A stretch of 64,000 nt of DNA from Prevotella sp. (GTDB lineage Bacteria; Bacteroidota; Bacteroidia; Bacteroidales; Bacteroidaceae), in assembly GCA_017554385.1 (NCBI GenBank), contig JAFZIL010000052.1, positions 124,001 to 188,000 of the forward strand, in the 5' to 3' direction. A program made the translations under genes and the position numbers. Below the pieces are notes generated by a model, which made no database searches, was not told where the DNA came from, and was given only the letters and a program-made list of their open reading frames with translations. Positions 53,701 through 63,100 of the stretch are shown here, one piece after another (positions within the stretch are counted from its first letter, which is position 1; each line of letters opens with the position of its first letter).

Positions 53701-54167
53701 GAGAGCTGCCTATACCAGAGGCCAAGGAAGAAGAGATCGTTGCCCCGGAGACAGAGACAGAGAAGAAACTATACGACATTGCCGTAGAGATGCTGAAGGT
53801 TGACAAATTGGGTGTGACCGCCAGTCTGATTTCATACGGACTGACATCACTCACCGCCATGCGACTCAGCGCCCTCTTACAACAGCGCCTTATGGTAGCT
53901 ATCCCCGTTGCAGAACTTCTCTCCCATCCCACCATACGTGAAATTGCCGAATATATAGACAGCAGTCAGGCCAAATCTACTAAGGTGGCTGACATCTTCA
54001 CAAAGCGTACACCCCAGACAAACGATGGCGCTTCAGTGCAGAAGGAAAATCCTCTTCAAACAAAGGGTAATCCTCTTCAAGCAAAAGGAAATCCTCTTCA
54101 GGCAAAGGGTAATCCATTTGCTCCAAAGAAGAACCCATTACAATCAAACAATAATAATAAGAAATAA
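41751..54167 (+). CDS. Nonribosomal peptide synthetase, four C-A-T modules
   Basis: A 4138-residue assembly-line enzyme with order C1-A1-T1-C2-A2-T2-C3-A3-T3-C4-A4-T4 and a repeat tail. Condensation motifs: Q130-HSIGDG in C1 (first His replaced), HHIVNDG (1154), HHLISDG (2179), HHIVFDG (3200). Each A domain has TSGSTGKPKG (near 600, 1618, 2635, 3660) and YGPTE. Phosphopantetheine serines are near 978, 2004, 3021 and 4033. Specificity residues by manual alignment to GrsA positions 235-331: A1 DAECVGTVD, A2 VAEGTGVDH, A3 DAEGTGVDD, A4 DAMFSGGLY. Substrates cannot be named; the acidic pockets of A1-A3 hint at basic residues. A2 has V1664 where Asp is expected. No epimerase, methylation or release domain is present. 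C1 at the start of a chain suggests an acyl starter. NRPS2 follows after 12 bp. Confidence 0.96.
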   Translation: MEKTYPLLQSQLGIFMECMKNPISTQYNFPVLSVLPKTIDLDKLERALQKIIQVRKELRTRFVMVEGVPRQYCDENMEIPIPRKKMTDSEAEHYIAHDFVRPYDLLSGEPLVRIEIIEGEKNNYVLFEYQHSIGDGATMAPNLTQIDLPAAYNGEELVPNEYGMYEYALDEEEGMKSAQYEKAKQYYMEKFAGIDFVTLADSMENRLGMMVRESAFISQQTVDEWCKQQGTQSNLLFMAAFSLVLSKLTHQTEVAYYSVNHGRMDKRLRNAYGMFVKSVPILAIVSGQQPVMDFIKSFRTELMSTIRYGIYPFNHFCNEMHQEPKISFGFQGVAMQEYFDLEGEHCLPVQISKGMIDDDMSCVIYLKEGEYDIRMESSDALNSADTLLMVANCVKATVEYIMAHPDCVLSDIKMLTEKEEAHIQELSKGETLKVDDKATFPSLFISQANKYPDANAVVDEQGTYTYAELNKLSGALALKLREMGVGSPEVHSPFVSIMLGYQKEFLVAAIGIEKAGGAYVPLDYDYPNDRLLYMLEDSESQVLITSHAIFNEKTAQGDNFTAKNILFIEDFLENEELRMKNEEFAAVDYSTPDSLAYMIYTSGSTGKPKGVMIPHRAKANFVQFIAKEWHHTSKSRICCHSSFSFDASVEDLYPVLTVGGTLYTVPQEARKDMELLHKFIIDNGITGGCYTTQLGQMLLQQYPDLPVDYLVVGGEKMTATPECKCRLINTYGPTEFTVDATFYNIEKGKDYKNIPIGRPLYNLSAYVVDLFGHLLPQGMAGELCMAGPQIAAGYWKREDLTAQVFSNIDVNGQQVKVYHTGDLVRYNADCQIEYLGRIDSQVKLRGFRIELGEIETLIGKYPGIQMECVQVREVAGVQHLCAYYTASSQIDPDALKAYLAESLTDYMVPTAYMQLDEMPLTPNGKVNTKALPQPEVKAVEIVAPETELEKKIFDIAVTLLNHDQFGVTTNLISMGLTSLTAMKLSAFIHKELGIAIPTKDILRTPVIRTLAKLSENSEQTSQLSTHEKREYYPITENQRVVYLDWEMNRDTTQYNIPQVWKMKGADASRLQQALTAVVEAHPSIKTHLEMRDGDVVQIRRDEAPVIVRMTETDTEPTVEQLQKRVLPFNLLEDDLYRIELYKYQDAVYVFVDIHHIVNDGLSVQVFLSDLQRAYGGESLQAETYTAFDYALDEEALFNSEQYQEAEKYFDDMLQGTEVTVWPHSIEDTTCEAIGIEYVDVDAAAIDAFCKENGFTQGNYFLTLFLHLLHNITRESNVMITSINNGRSDARMLDVIGMFVKTIPVVASWTEGSSKLSLREAVEKVQQQFQQTQAFDFYPFTQMVERHKVHAEIMFEYQVGIEDISDDRIEPILVMPDTAKTPLTVSVHPANQTGKYLLVARYNPTLYSKRDMQTMLSMLQTACVEGLKVKDMASIPLLSPSQTHDIITYSAGPFLDVDISKTFAKAFIECAKANPSRVAVNDLNGDHTYQELNNASDYLAHTLLKAHVEKNSFVALLLERTWFFPLSIIAVHKAGAAYTPLDIDYPVDRLQYMLENSEAKVLLTTHAELDRKCREEGLVVNKEIVNIIFLDDLFAQYDNNTPTEPIDLSEPEGYAYMIYTSGSTGKPKGVVLHQAGLWNFIESIKSIYHHSADDRIASHRAFSFVAHVEDTYAILTVGGSLHIMPSSIRKDLQQVYQFIVDHQCTGCGFTTSLAMMMIDNYQLPTRYITAGGEKLTGVVSTGHPQIINVYGPTECTDHTSVYPLETGREYKNIPVGKTLPNNWMFVVSPDGQLVPHGVAGELCFAGIQVGTGYWQLPEMSAAVFVNCPYVRQDHWGRPVRMYHTGDLVRWTDEGVLEYLGRIDNQVKVRGYRIELGEIEAVVREMENIYISAVKIIDLDGNKYISLYYTPVEGQTVTPEEVRQFIEKSSLADYMRPDYYTQLDQMPRLPNGKVDRKSLPMPEMKMEDIVAPETPLEQQIFDQTARLLKHQNFGVTTNLVTVGLSSLVAMRLSATLLQQHDIKIPVKEILEHPTIREMAQNSKAERAEQYKPYPIRKTYPLSEAQRGILIDCLINRDALQYNIPFLLKYKTLDLERFKNALIQVGEAHPYLKARIAMEGDDYVQSRNDDDKLEIEEYTLDYEPDRAFFQLQVKPFDVLNEKLYRFKLYKTPSYFYVLLDIHHLISDGSSNYILAQEMEKAYSGQPLQKEAYTAFDRAIDEENIMKSDRGAEAEQYFDKLISAAEATVYPHSTEATGNAVYGELRETIPAEAIDHFCKQHALAPSSFFLTVFHHVLHRVTRDESTLVYFISNGRSEVQLENFFGVFVKTMPTIVSNFNGDVVSSVKSMHQQMLNTIAHDYYPFTRMVERHGLKAEIIYNYFVDLQTNMSLGNDAVESTVLDWDTAKTPISLSILKDNDGNFVTSLEYDASLYSEADMNVLNKMISAAAQSAASAQSMDNIVLLTTDEQKAMMDYSKGKDMDIDITKTFAQVFEERAKLVPDNIAVADKSSHFTYQQLSHNSDVLAHQLVKDGVQPNDFVCVMLDRYKEFPLSVLAIHKAGAAYTPMDFEYPNERLQYMLENSESKVLITSHDVLNSKLAEGDFNTGNVKIIFIEDIDFSIPAAPINLTTPDNLAYMIYTSGSTGKPKGAMLHQAGLWNFINIVIDMEHLTADDRIEGHRSFSFDAHIEDMYPILTLGGSFHIMPSEIRKDVAAIRDFLFEHQITGGGYSTAIGALLLNTYDDLPVRFITAGGEKLSGVYSNHIEIINVYGPTECTDDTSYYSIAPGTHVENIPIGKPVANSWNFIVDPSGHLVPQGVIGELCIAGIPVGRGYWRLPERSAQSFVDCPFVSEDRWGRHVRMYHTGDLCRYNDQGDLEYVGRIDFQVKLRGFRIELGEIESKTLQIDGVLQAAAEVRKVMGTEHLVLYYTVADGFPVDNKTIRKALEESALADYMVPDAYMLMDVMPMTPNGKVNRKALPLPELKAEEIVPPSNETEQKLLDIAIELLKHDQFGVTTNLITVGLTSLSAMRLSVQIHNIFGKTVPTKVLLQEPTLRQIASIIDGNEDIKDVQIARVHNLQEYYPITENQRGVYVSWELNRNTTQYNIPNLRKYKAVKAEDLRDALIEVVNAHPILKTRMAMIDGDVMQQRRDNDEPVVTITALQDVPTKSFFQGRVRPFDLQNDNLYRLEIYTYGDDVYLFVDFHHIVFDGGSSMVFDRDLESILTSEQKRNVEQETYTAFDRALDEQEMRESDMYAAAEKYFDTLLESFEIASYPASRQPDKTEACPEVVSAVVSGSVVNNFCSANGVTANSFFMTVATQVLHRLLREDDLMISTISTGRYTTEMHSTIGFFVQTLPVVTHSSNVPMREAVKSMQKQYIDTQDNSIFSYTKAVEKYGCHAEILFAFQANLGTIEEDGQQEMYESIPLQLDTVKTPIMISIFDDKDGYRIDVDYDASRYNNSDMSKFVAALKCFAEYASENADCEVVNIPLISDKEESELLSLGKGDVLHYDRNLTLVDVIRRQVSATPDATAIVFRDKHLTYRELDELTDQLASHLQQMGVKPEQAVGVMIDRSELMAIYPIAVMKAGAAYMPLDSHFPEERLQFMCEDAGVSLILADNGIVEQAMPHYSGKVFCASELDTLKKPANKPIAAITPDNMFVILYTSGSTGKPKGCMLEHGNIVNFCHWYVKEFDVTQEDRAVAYANFGFDAHMMDLYPALSVGASVYIIPSDLRMDLMAMNKYMEEQQLTIAFMTTQIGYMFATSIENHSLRLLSVGGEKLQPLKKPRFRFYNGYGPTECTLYSTCYNITKDYNSSLIGRPLANYQLRVVDKHMNLVPRGVPGELVVMGVGVGRGYLNRPDMNAEKFITIDEQKAYRTGDLVRWSEDGNIEYIGRIDGQVKLRGLRIELGEIESRVAEHEAIKQVCVDVKEIGSVQNLVCYYVVKEGNDIEEDTLKAWIGETLTAFMVPEFYVKMDKFPFTPNGKVNRRELPIPEAKEEEIVAPETETEKKLYDIAVEMLKVDKLGVTASLISYGLTSLTAMRLSALLQQRLMVAIPVAELLSHPTIREIAEYIDSSQAKSTKVADIFTKRTPQTNDGASVQKENPLQTKGNPLQAKGNPLQAKGNPFAPKKNPLQSNNNNKK
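43469..43501. repeat. In-frame AATGAAGAATT repeat insertion in adenylation domain 1
   Basis: AATGAAGAATTAAGAATGAAGAATGAAGAATT encodes a NEELRMKNEE stretch just before the A3 core of A1. The other six A domains in the two proteins have no comparable low-complexity stretch at this point. Confidence 0.85.
50466..50662 (+). repeat. 197-bp tract shared almost exactly with 56994-57190 (copy 1, module 3)
   Basis: The end of A3 in module 3 is identical to the same part of module 5 in the second NRPS except for one base (A at 50550, G at 57078, giving Asn or Asp). Sequence on either side of the tract differs at many synonymous sites. Confidence 0.95.
54048..54152 (+). repeat. Five-copy 21-bp repeat encoding the NPLQxKG tail
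   Basis: Residues 4100-4134 are five heptads: NPLQTKG, NPLQAKG, NPLQAKG, NPFAPKK, NPLQSNN, ending NNKK. The tail follows the last carrier domain through a Lys/Thr-rich linker, is strongly basic and looks disordered. Its place at the C terminus of an NRPS subunit is where docking elements lie. Confidence 0.92.
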
Positions 54168-54179
54168 ATAGATCATATT

Positions 54180-57100
54180 ATGACACAGATTGAAAGTAAC
54201 AGAAGAAACCTGTACGACAACCTTTTATCCGATGGTTATTTCCGCGATGAGACAGGCGAGATTAATTTCTCATTTGAAGATTTCTGTGAGACTCTTAATG
54301 ATCCTGAAAATATAGGAGTTTTCTACGAGAACTTGTTGGCCGATGGCTATTTCCGTGATGAGAATGGCGATGTAAACTTCTCCAAGGAGGCGTTTACAGA
54401 GATGCTGGCGGAGACAGAGGAGAAGCGTGAATACTATCCTATCTGCGAGAACCAGCGAGGTATCTACGTTGATTGGGAAATGAATCGTAACACGACTCAA
54501 TACAACATTCCCTATGTGATGGAATTTAAGGACATGGATGTCGAGAAACTCAAAAGTGCGCTTATCACAGTTGTGAACGCCCATCCTTATCTGAAGACCC
54601 ATTTCGCTGTTAGGGAAGGTGATATCGTCCAGCTGCGTTTAGATGATGATCCAGTCACTGTGTCTGTCACTGAATTGAAAGAAGAGCCTACGGCAACGTT
54701 CTTTCAGCAGCGAGTCGTTCCTTTCAACCTGACCGAGGGGCCACTTTATCGTATGGAGATTTATAAGTCTCCCACTTCGATGTGGCTCTTTGTTGACATT
54801 CATCATACTGTTTACGATGGAGGCTCTTCTTTGATCTTCCGCAGAGATTTAGAAAGCGTACTTGCCGGAGGACAGATTGAAAAGGAGTCATATACTGCTT
54901 TCGACCGTGCATTAGCAGAGGAGAAGTTCTGGCATTCAGAGCAGTGTGAAGAGGCCGAAAAACATTTTGACAGCTTGTTGATGGGGGCAGAGACCACCGT
55001 CTATCCCCATAGCATCGGCCATACAGGTGAGGCTGTTCAGCATGTGCTGTCTATGGATGTCTCTAATATTGATGTCACTTCTTTCTGCCGCAAGAATTCA
55101 GTTACAGAAAGCAACTACTTCCTGTCAATGTTGATGAGCTTGTTGCATCGGATAACACGTGAAGAAAACGTTCTCATTACTACTATCCATCACGGTCGCA
55201 CTGATATGCGCATGATGAACGCAATGGGTATGTTTGTGAAGACCCAACCCGTTGTCAGCAGCATGACGAATGAACAGGCAGTGGTGACCGCGACAAGTGA
55301 CATCGTCAAGAAAGTGCAGCAACAGATGCTCGATGCCCAGAGTCGTGATATTTATACATTCACGAAAATGGTGGAGCGTTATGGCATACGTGCTGAAATT
55401 ATGTTTGTGTTCCAGTCTGCAGGAGATGCAGGGGCGACTAAAGAGGAAAAAGGAAACGATTTCAGCCTTGATCTGGATACTGCCAAATTGCCATTGACAG
55501 TAACTGTCATCTCAAATGGTTCAAGCAATTTTAAGTTGAACCTTGAGTACAATAACAGTCTTTATTCCGATAAAGACATGGAGATTCTCGGTAAGATGCT
55601 GATCAGCGCTTTCACTTATGGTGTGACAAGCAAGTCTTTGGCAGAAATTCCTTTGGTGACGGGAGAAGACAAGGATGCCGTTCTTGAAGAATCAACCGGC
55701 AAGTATCTGGATGTTGACATCACCAAGACGTTTGCACAGGTCTTTGAGGAATGTGCTAAGCGAGTACCCGACAATGTGGCCGTGGCAGACCGCGACAGTC
55801 ACTTGACCTACCAGCAGATGTCTCACTACTCCGACGTACTAGGCCACCAACTGGTCGGTGCCGGTGTGAAACCCAATGACTTCGTATGCGTCATGCTTGA
55901 CCGCTTCAAAGAGTTTCCGCTGTCAGTTCTTGCCATTCATAAGGCAGGAGCAGCCTACACACCCATGGACTTCGAATATCCCAACGAGCGTCTGCAGTAC
56001 ATGCTTGAGAACTCAGAGGCGAAGGTGCTCATCACCAGTCATGCGGTATTGGAAGCCAAAAAGGCTGAGGGAGTCTTTGAGACGGGCAATGTGCAGATTA
56101 TTTTCATTGAGGACGTTGACTTTAGTGTGAGCGTTGAACCCATCAACCTGACAACACCCGACAATCTAGCATATATGATCTATACCTCTGGTTCGACAGG
56201 TAAGCCCAAGGGGGCTATGCTGCATCAGGCCGGACTGTGGAACTTCATCAACATTGTCATCGACATGGAGCACTTGACTGCCGACGACCGCATTGAGGGT
56301 CACCGTTCCTTCTCGTTCGATGCACACATTGAGGATATGTACCCCATCCTGACACTGGGCGGCTCATTCCATATCATGCCAACGGAAATCAGAAAAGATG
56401 TGGGAGCAATCCGCGACTTCCTCTTTGAGCACAACATTACCGGTGGTGGCTATTCTACCGCCATTGCTGCCCTGCTTCTCAATACCTACAACGACCTCCC
56501 CGTACGCTTCATCACGGCTGGCGGTGAGAAACTTGACGGCGTATTCAGTGACCATATTGAGATTATCAATGTATACGGTCCGACGGAATGTACCGACGAT
56601 ACCTCTTATTATAGTATAGCCCCCGGCATCCGGATGGAGAACATTCCCATTGGTAAGCCCGTAGCCAACAGCTGGAACTTCATTGTCGACGAGACGGGCC
56701 ACTTGGTGCCTCCAGGTGTGGTGGGTGAACTGTGTATTGCCGGTATTCTCGTGGGACGCGGGTATTGGCGACTACCTGAACGTACCGCCCAGTCCTTCGT
56801 CGACTGTCCCTTCGTTCATGAAGACCGCTGGGGACGAAAGGTGCGGATGTATCACACCGGTGACCTGTGTCGTTGGAACGAAGACGGCGACCTGGAATAC
56901 ATGGGACGCATCGACTTCCAGGTAAAACTTCGCGGCTTCCGAATCGAGCTGGGTGAGATTGAAAGTAAGGTGCTCCAGATTGAAGGCATTCTCCAGGCTG
57001 CTGCCGAAGTGAGGAAGGTAATGGGTACCGAGCATCTCGTTCTCTACTATACTGTGGCCGACGGTTTCCCCGTCGACGACAAAACCATACGCAAGGCATT

Positions 57101-60100
57101 GGAGGAATCGGCACTGGCCGACTATATGGTGCCTGATGCCTACATGCTGATGGACGTGATGCCGATGACACCTAATGGCAAGGTCAACCGCAAGGCACTG
57201 CCTGCACCGGAAATCAAGGCAGCCGAAATCGTTCCTGCTGCCAACGAGACGGAACAACAGTTGCTGGATATGGCAATCGAACTGTTAAAGCACGACAGAT
57301 TTGGTGTGACTACGAATCTTGTTTCTGTAGGTATGACATCGCTCACCGCTATGCGCCTGAGTGCTATGATACAACAGAATATGGGTAAGAGTATGCCCAC
57401 CAAAAAGATACTGGAACAGCCCACCATCCGCGAGATTTCAGACTGGATGGAACATGGAGGGAAAGAGTCTGAGCAATGGACACACATCCACGAACATCAG
57501 GACTTCTATCCTATCACGGAAAACCAGCGCGGTGTATTTATTGACTGGGAATTAAACAGCAATGCTGTTCAGTATAATATCCCAGAAGTCATGCCTATGG
57601 GCTCTTATTCGGCAGAACAGATACACGATGCGCTGTTGAAGGTCATGGATGCACATCCATATCTGAAGACCCATCTTGTAAAGAAGGATGGTGACGTGAT
57701 GCAGCAACGTCGTGACGATGCCCCTGTGACCATCACAATGACTACGCTCAGTCACGAACCTACAGCGAATGATTTTGAAGTGCGTGTTAAGCCTTTCAAT
57801 CTGTTGGAAGAAGATCTCTACCGGATTGAGATTGTTCAGTCGCCCAGTCAGTGCTACCTCTTTGTTGATATTCACCATATTATCAACGATGGCGCTTCAC
57901 GCATCATTTTCAGACAAAGTTTACAGCAGGCTCTGGAACATGAAACGATAACACATGAAGCCTACTCTGCCTTTGACTATGCACTGGATGAGAAGTCATG
58001 GCTTGAAGGAGAGAGTGGCAAAGCGGCAGAGACGTGGTTCGATGACTTAATCTCTGGTGCTGAGAGCATTCTCTATCCTAAGTCGGCAAATCCCGAATGT
58101 GACCAGCCTATTGAGCATCATATAGCCGTTCCCATTTCAAAGGCCGAAGTAGATGAGTTCTGTCGGCAGCGCGAGTTGTTGGTGAGCAACTATTTCATTA
58201 CCGCTTTCATGCAAGTGCTACATCGCCTGACCCGCGAGGACAACATCCTCATCACCACGATTAATCACGGTCGTCAGACGGTAGACATGATGAACACCAT
58301 CGGAATGTTTGTTAAGACATTGCCAGTCATGTCTACTTACGATTTGGAAGCCCAACGCAAGATGGCTGACTTTGGAGAACTTGTCAGCAAGATGAGCGAG
58401 CAGTTGAACACAACCTTTGATTATAGTGTATATCCACTGACACGTTTAGTAGAACGATATGGCATGCGCCCCAACATATTGTTTGAGTGGCAAGTATTTG
58501 ATAGTGTAGGAACTCCCGAAGAATCAGAATCGCCTACTAATCCAGATGCTCAGGCTGTGGCAAAGACACCTATCACGCTCTCAGTTGTGCAGTCGTCAGA
58601 GTCGGAATACACATTGAGTATCGGATATGACAGTTCACTCTACAATGCGGCTGACATGGACATTGTGCTGAGTGCCATGAAGGAACTATGTGAAAAGGCT
58701 GCCGTTGAGGAGCGCTTCTATGAAATATCCTTAGTGCCGGAGGACAAACGCAGAGAACTGATTGACCTGTCGGCCGGTCCTCGTATGGACATCGACTTCA
58801 CCAAGACCTACATGGATCACTTCCTGGCTCGTGCAGCCCAGTGTCCGGATAGCCTTGCAGTAGCCGATGGCAATAGCCAGATTACGTATGCCCAACTCAA
58901 TCGCTATTCTGACCTTATTGCACGGAAACTGATAGCCTTGGGTGTGAAGAAACACGACTTCGTCGGCGTTATGATTCAACGCAGCAAGGAGTTCCCCGTA
59001 TGCGTCTTTGGTATTCACAAGGCTGCCGGTGCTTATTTGCCGTTGGATATTGAATATCCTAACGAGCGTCTGCAGTACATGCTGGAAGACAGTGAGACTC
59101 GGGTGCTCATTACGACCCACGCTGTGTTAGAGGAGAAACGCAAGGAAGGCGACTTCAATGCCGAGATTATCATCTACCTAGATGAAATTGACTGGGAAAA
59201 AGAGGCTGCTGAAGTTGAACCTGTCAACCTCTGTACACCTGATTGTTATACCTATATTATATATACCAGCGGCTCTACAGGAAAGCCCAAGGGCGTGGTA
59301 CTCCATCATAAAGGACTGCTGAACTACATCTTCTCGACGATGGAAGAACTGCACCTGACGGCCGAAGACCGCATCAGCAGCCACCGCTCGTTCTCCTTCG
59401 ACTCTCATATTGAGGATCTCTATGCCATCCTGCTGCTGGGCGGTAGCCTGCACATCATGCCCGAGGAGATTCGTAAGGACCTGCAGGCCATCCGCAATTT
59501 CGTAGTTGAGCATCAGATCACCGGTGGTGGATATACGACCTCTATCGCCACCATGCTGGTAAATACCTTTGACATGCCTGTGCGCTATCTGAGTGCCATC
59601 GGTGAGAAACTGATGGGTGTGGTGTCGCGCGATGCACAGATTATCAACGCATACGGTCCGACAGAATGTACGGACCATATCACTATCCACTATCTGGAGA
59701 AAGACAAGGTTTATAAGGACATCCCCATTGGTCATGTCATAGCCAACAGCTGGTGTTTCATTGTCGATTCGGCAGGTCAACTGGCTCCAATGGGGGCTTG
59801 TGGCGAGCTGTGCATTGCAGGCATACAGGTGGGTATCGGCTATTGGCATCTGCCCGAACGTACGGCCCAATCGTTTGTAGATTGTCCGTTTGTGGAAAAG
59901 AACATTGATGGTTCACCGGTCAGGATGTATCACACAGGCGACCTTGCACGCTTCAACGAACATGGTGAATTGGAGTGTCTTGGCCGTATCGACAACCAGG
60001 TGAAACTGCGCGGTTATCGTGTGGAACTGGGTGAGATCGAGACTGAAGCCATGAAGGTGGATGGCATCCAGCAGGCAGTAGCCATGATTCGCGATATCAA

Positions 60101-63100
60101 CAACGACAAACACCTTGTCCTCTATTATACCGTCGATGAAGGAAAGAGCGTCAGCGATGAACAGCTTGATGAGCACATGAAAGCATCCAAGCTGCCCGCC
60201 TATATGGTTCCCGAGGTATATATGTTTGTAGACGCTATGCCGCGTACGCCAAATGGCAAAATCAATCGCCGAGCACTGCCTACGCCCACACTGACGGTGG
60301 GAGACATTGTAGAGCCGGAGACGGAGATGGAGCAGCGGCTGTTCGAAATTGCGCGCGAGGTGCTGAACTCCGAGATTTTCGGTGTTACCACCAACTTAAT
60401 GTCTATCGGAATGAACTCCCTGTCTGCCATGCGTCTGAGCGCAGCCATTCACGGACAATTGAAAATCAACATCCCAACCAAGAGTATCCTTCAAAGTCCT
60501 ACTATTCGTGACATGGCTGCCATGACTGAATATAGCGAAGAATTAGAGGAAAGTCAGGCTGTTATCCACGCTCCCCGTGAGTATTATCCTATTAGTGAGA
60601 ATCAGCGTGGCGTGTATGTGGACTGGGAGATGAACCGTAACACGACTCAGTACAATATTCCTTTCGTGAAGCGTATGGACGGCATTACAGCTGAAGCTTT
60701 GGAGCAAGCGATAAAGGCTGTAGTGGCGGCACATCCCTACATGAAAACCAAATTCGTCATCATGGAGGATGATGTCATGCAGCAGCGGCGCGATGACGCT
60801 CCTGTAGCTGTACAACACACCACGATTAGCGATGAGCCTACGAGAGACTACTTCCAGCAGAAAGTTCGACCATTCAATTTGCTGGACGACGACCTCTATC
60901 GGTTTGAAATCATACAGACACCTACTACTGTCTGGCTCTTTATGGATGTTCATCACACCATCTTTGACGGAGGCAGCCTACTCGTGTTCCTTTCAGACTT
61001 GCAGAAACAGCTCACTCCAGGCTCCGCACCCCTTATCCCCGAAACCTACACTGCATGGGACCGTGCTTTGGATGAGAAGGAGATGCAGGCAAGCGGAAAA
61101 GCAACAGAAGCCCAGTCGTATTTCAATCAAGTACTTGGCGATGCAGAAATAGCCAGCTATCCTCGCAGCGGTAAAGGTTCGGGTAATAAGGCGGCAAAGC
61201 ATACTTTGTTACTCGACACCGTAGGCGTATCTGCATATTGCCGTCGTCACAACCTGACGGAAAACAGCTTCTTTATGGCTGTCACCTCTTTGTTGCTACA
61301 GCGCATAACACGTCAAGATCACGTCATCTTTACGTCTATCAGCAATGGCCGAACCAATGTCAGGATGCAGGACATCATCGGCATGTTCGTACAGACGCTA
61401 CCAGTGGTATCCACAGATGGTAAAGGAAACTTTGCCGAATTGGCATCCGATATCCAGAACCAGTATTTCAAGACCCAGTCATATTGCGGTGTCTATCCAT
61501 ATACGCGTCTTGTGGAGCGATTCCCTGCCAATCCGGAAATCATGTTTGCCTATCAGGGCATGGATGGACTGGAACAAGCATCAACGCAAAACAATCAAAA
61601 CAACAGCGCTGAAGGATTCGCCATGGAATTGGATGCGGTGAAGATGCCACTCACCATTACCGTCCAACCATACGCAACTGACCTGTTCAACCTCGAGCTG
61701 GAATATGCTGCAGACCTTTACAGCCTGGACGACATGATTCGGCTGGCAAAAATGTTCAGTTATATCACTCATCAGGCTTGCACGACAGATATCCCGGTCA
61801 ACACATTCCGGCTTACTGACGCTGCCGATGAAGAAGCACTTACGCTACTGGGCAGAGGCAAGTCCCTCGCATACGACACCACGGAAACGTTGCCCGACAT
61901 GCTCCACCGGCAGGCTGCAGCTACACCCGACAATATTTACGTCGTCTATAAGAACCGTAGCTATACTTACAGGCAGATCGACGATATCACCGACCGATTG
62001 GCACGTTATCTGGTAAATCTCGGACTCAAACATGAACAGGCCGTAGGAGTTATGATTGACCGCTCAGAATTGTTGGTCATCTATTCCATGGCTGTCATGA
62101 AGGCCGGCGGCTCTTATATGCCACTTGACTATCACTTCCCCGAAGACCGACTGACGTTTATGACAGAAGATGCCGGGGTGAATATCATCCTCACGGAGGG
62201 GGACCTGCTGAAAGAAACCATGCCTGGCTTCAAAGGTACCGTCATCACGCGCGAACAGCTTCAATGGGCTTTCGACGGCGAAGATCGCTACGCAGGAACT
62301 GTGTTGCCCAAGGTTAAGCCTGACGACCGTATGGTCATACTCTTCACTTCCGGATCTACCGGTAAGCCTAAGGGCGTGGAACTCGAACAACATGGTATCG
62401 TAAACTATTGCCACTGGTATGTGAAAGAATTCCAAATGACGGCCGACGACCGGGCAGTGGGATATGCCAACTATGGATTCGATGCCCACATGATCGACAT
62501 CTATCCCGTCATGCTCGTCGGTGCCTCTACCTATATCCTGCCCGAGAATATGCGATTGGACCTCACTGCCATGCACAACTACCTCGAAGAGAACCGCCTT
62601 ACCATAGCCTTTATGACCACACAGATAGGTTGTCAGATGGCAACGCTCTTCGACAACAAGTCGCTGAGGGTGCTTTCTACCGGTGGTGAGAAAATGCCTC
62701 CCATCACGCCGCCAGCAAACTATCGGTTCGTCAATCCTTATGGACCTACAGAGTGTTCGCTCTTCTCAACCTTCTACGATGTGAAGAGCTACTTCGAGGG
62801 CGAATTTATCGGGCGGCCGCTGGACAACTACCAGTTGTATGTCATCGACAAGACGAGAAATCTCGTGCCGGAAGGTCTCCCGGGAGAATTGTTGATAGCA
62901 GGTGAAGGCGTAGGCCGTGGATACCTGAATCGGCCTGATCTGACCGCTGAGAAATTCATCACCTTCAACGGACAGAGGGCCTATCGCTCGGGCGACCTCG
63001 TGCGATGGGCTGTCGACCCTCGCGACGGCAGCAAACAGATAGAATTCCTGGGTCGTATCGATAATCAGGTGAAACTACGTGGCCTGCGCATAGAACTGGG

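Noticed and set aside
55876..56130. Small plus-strand frames inside the second NRPS
   Set aside because: Out-of-frame shadows of the continuous NRPS frame that runs from 54180 to the window end.
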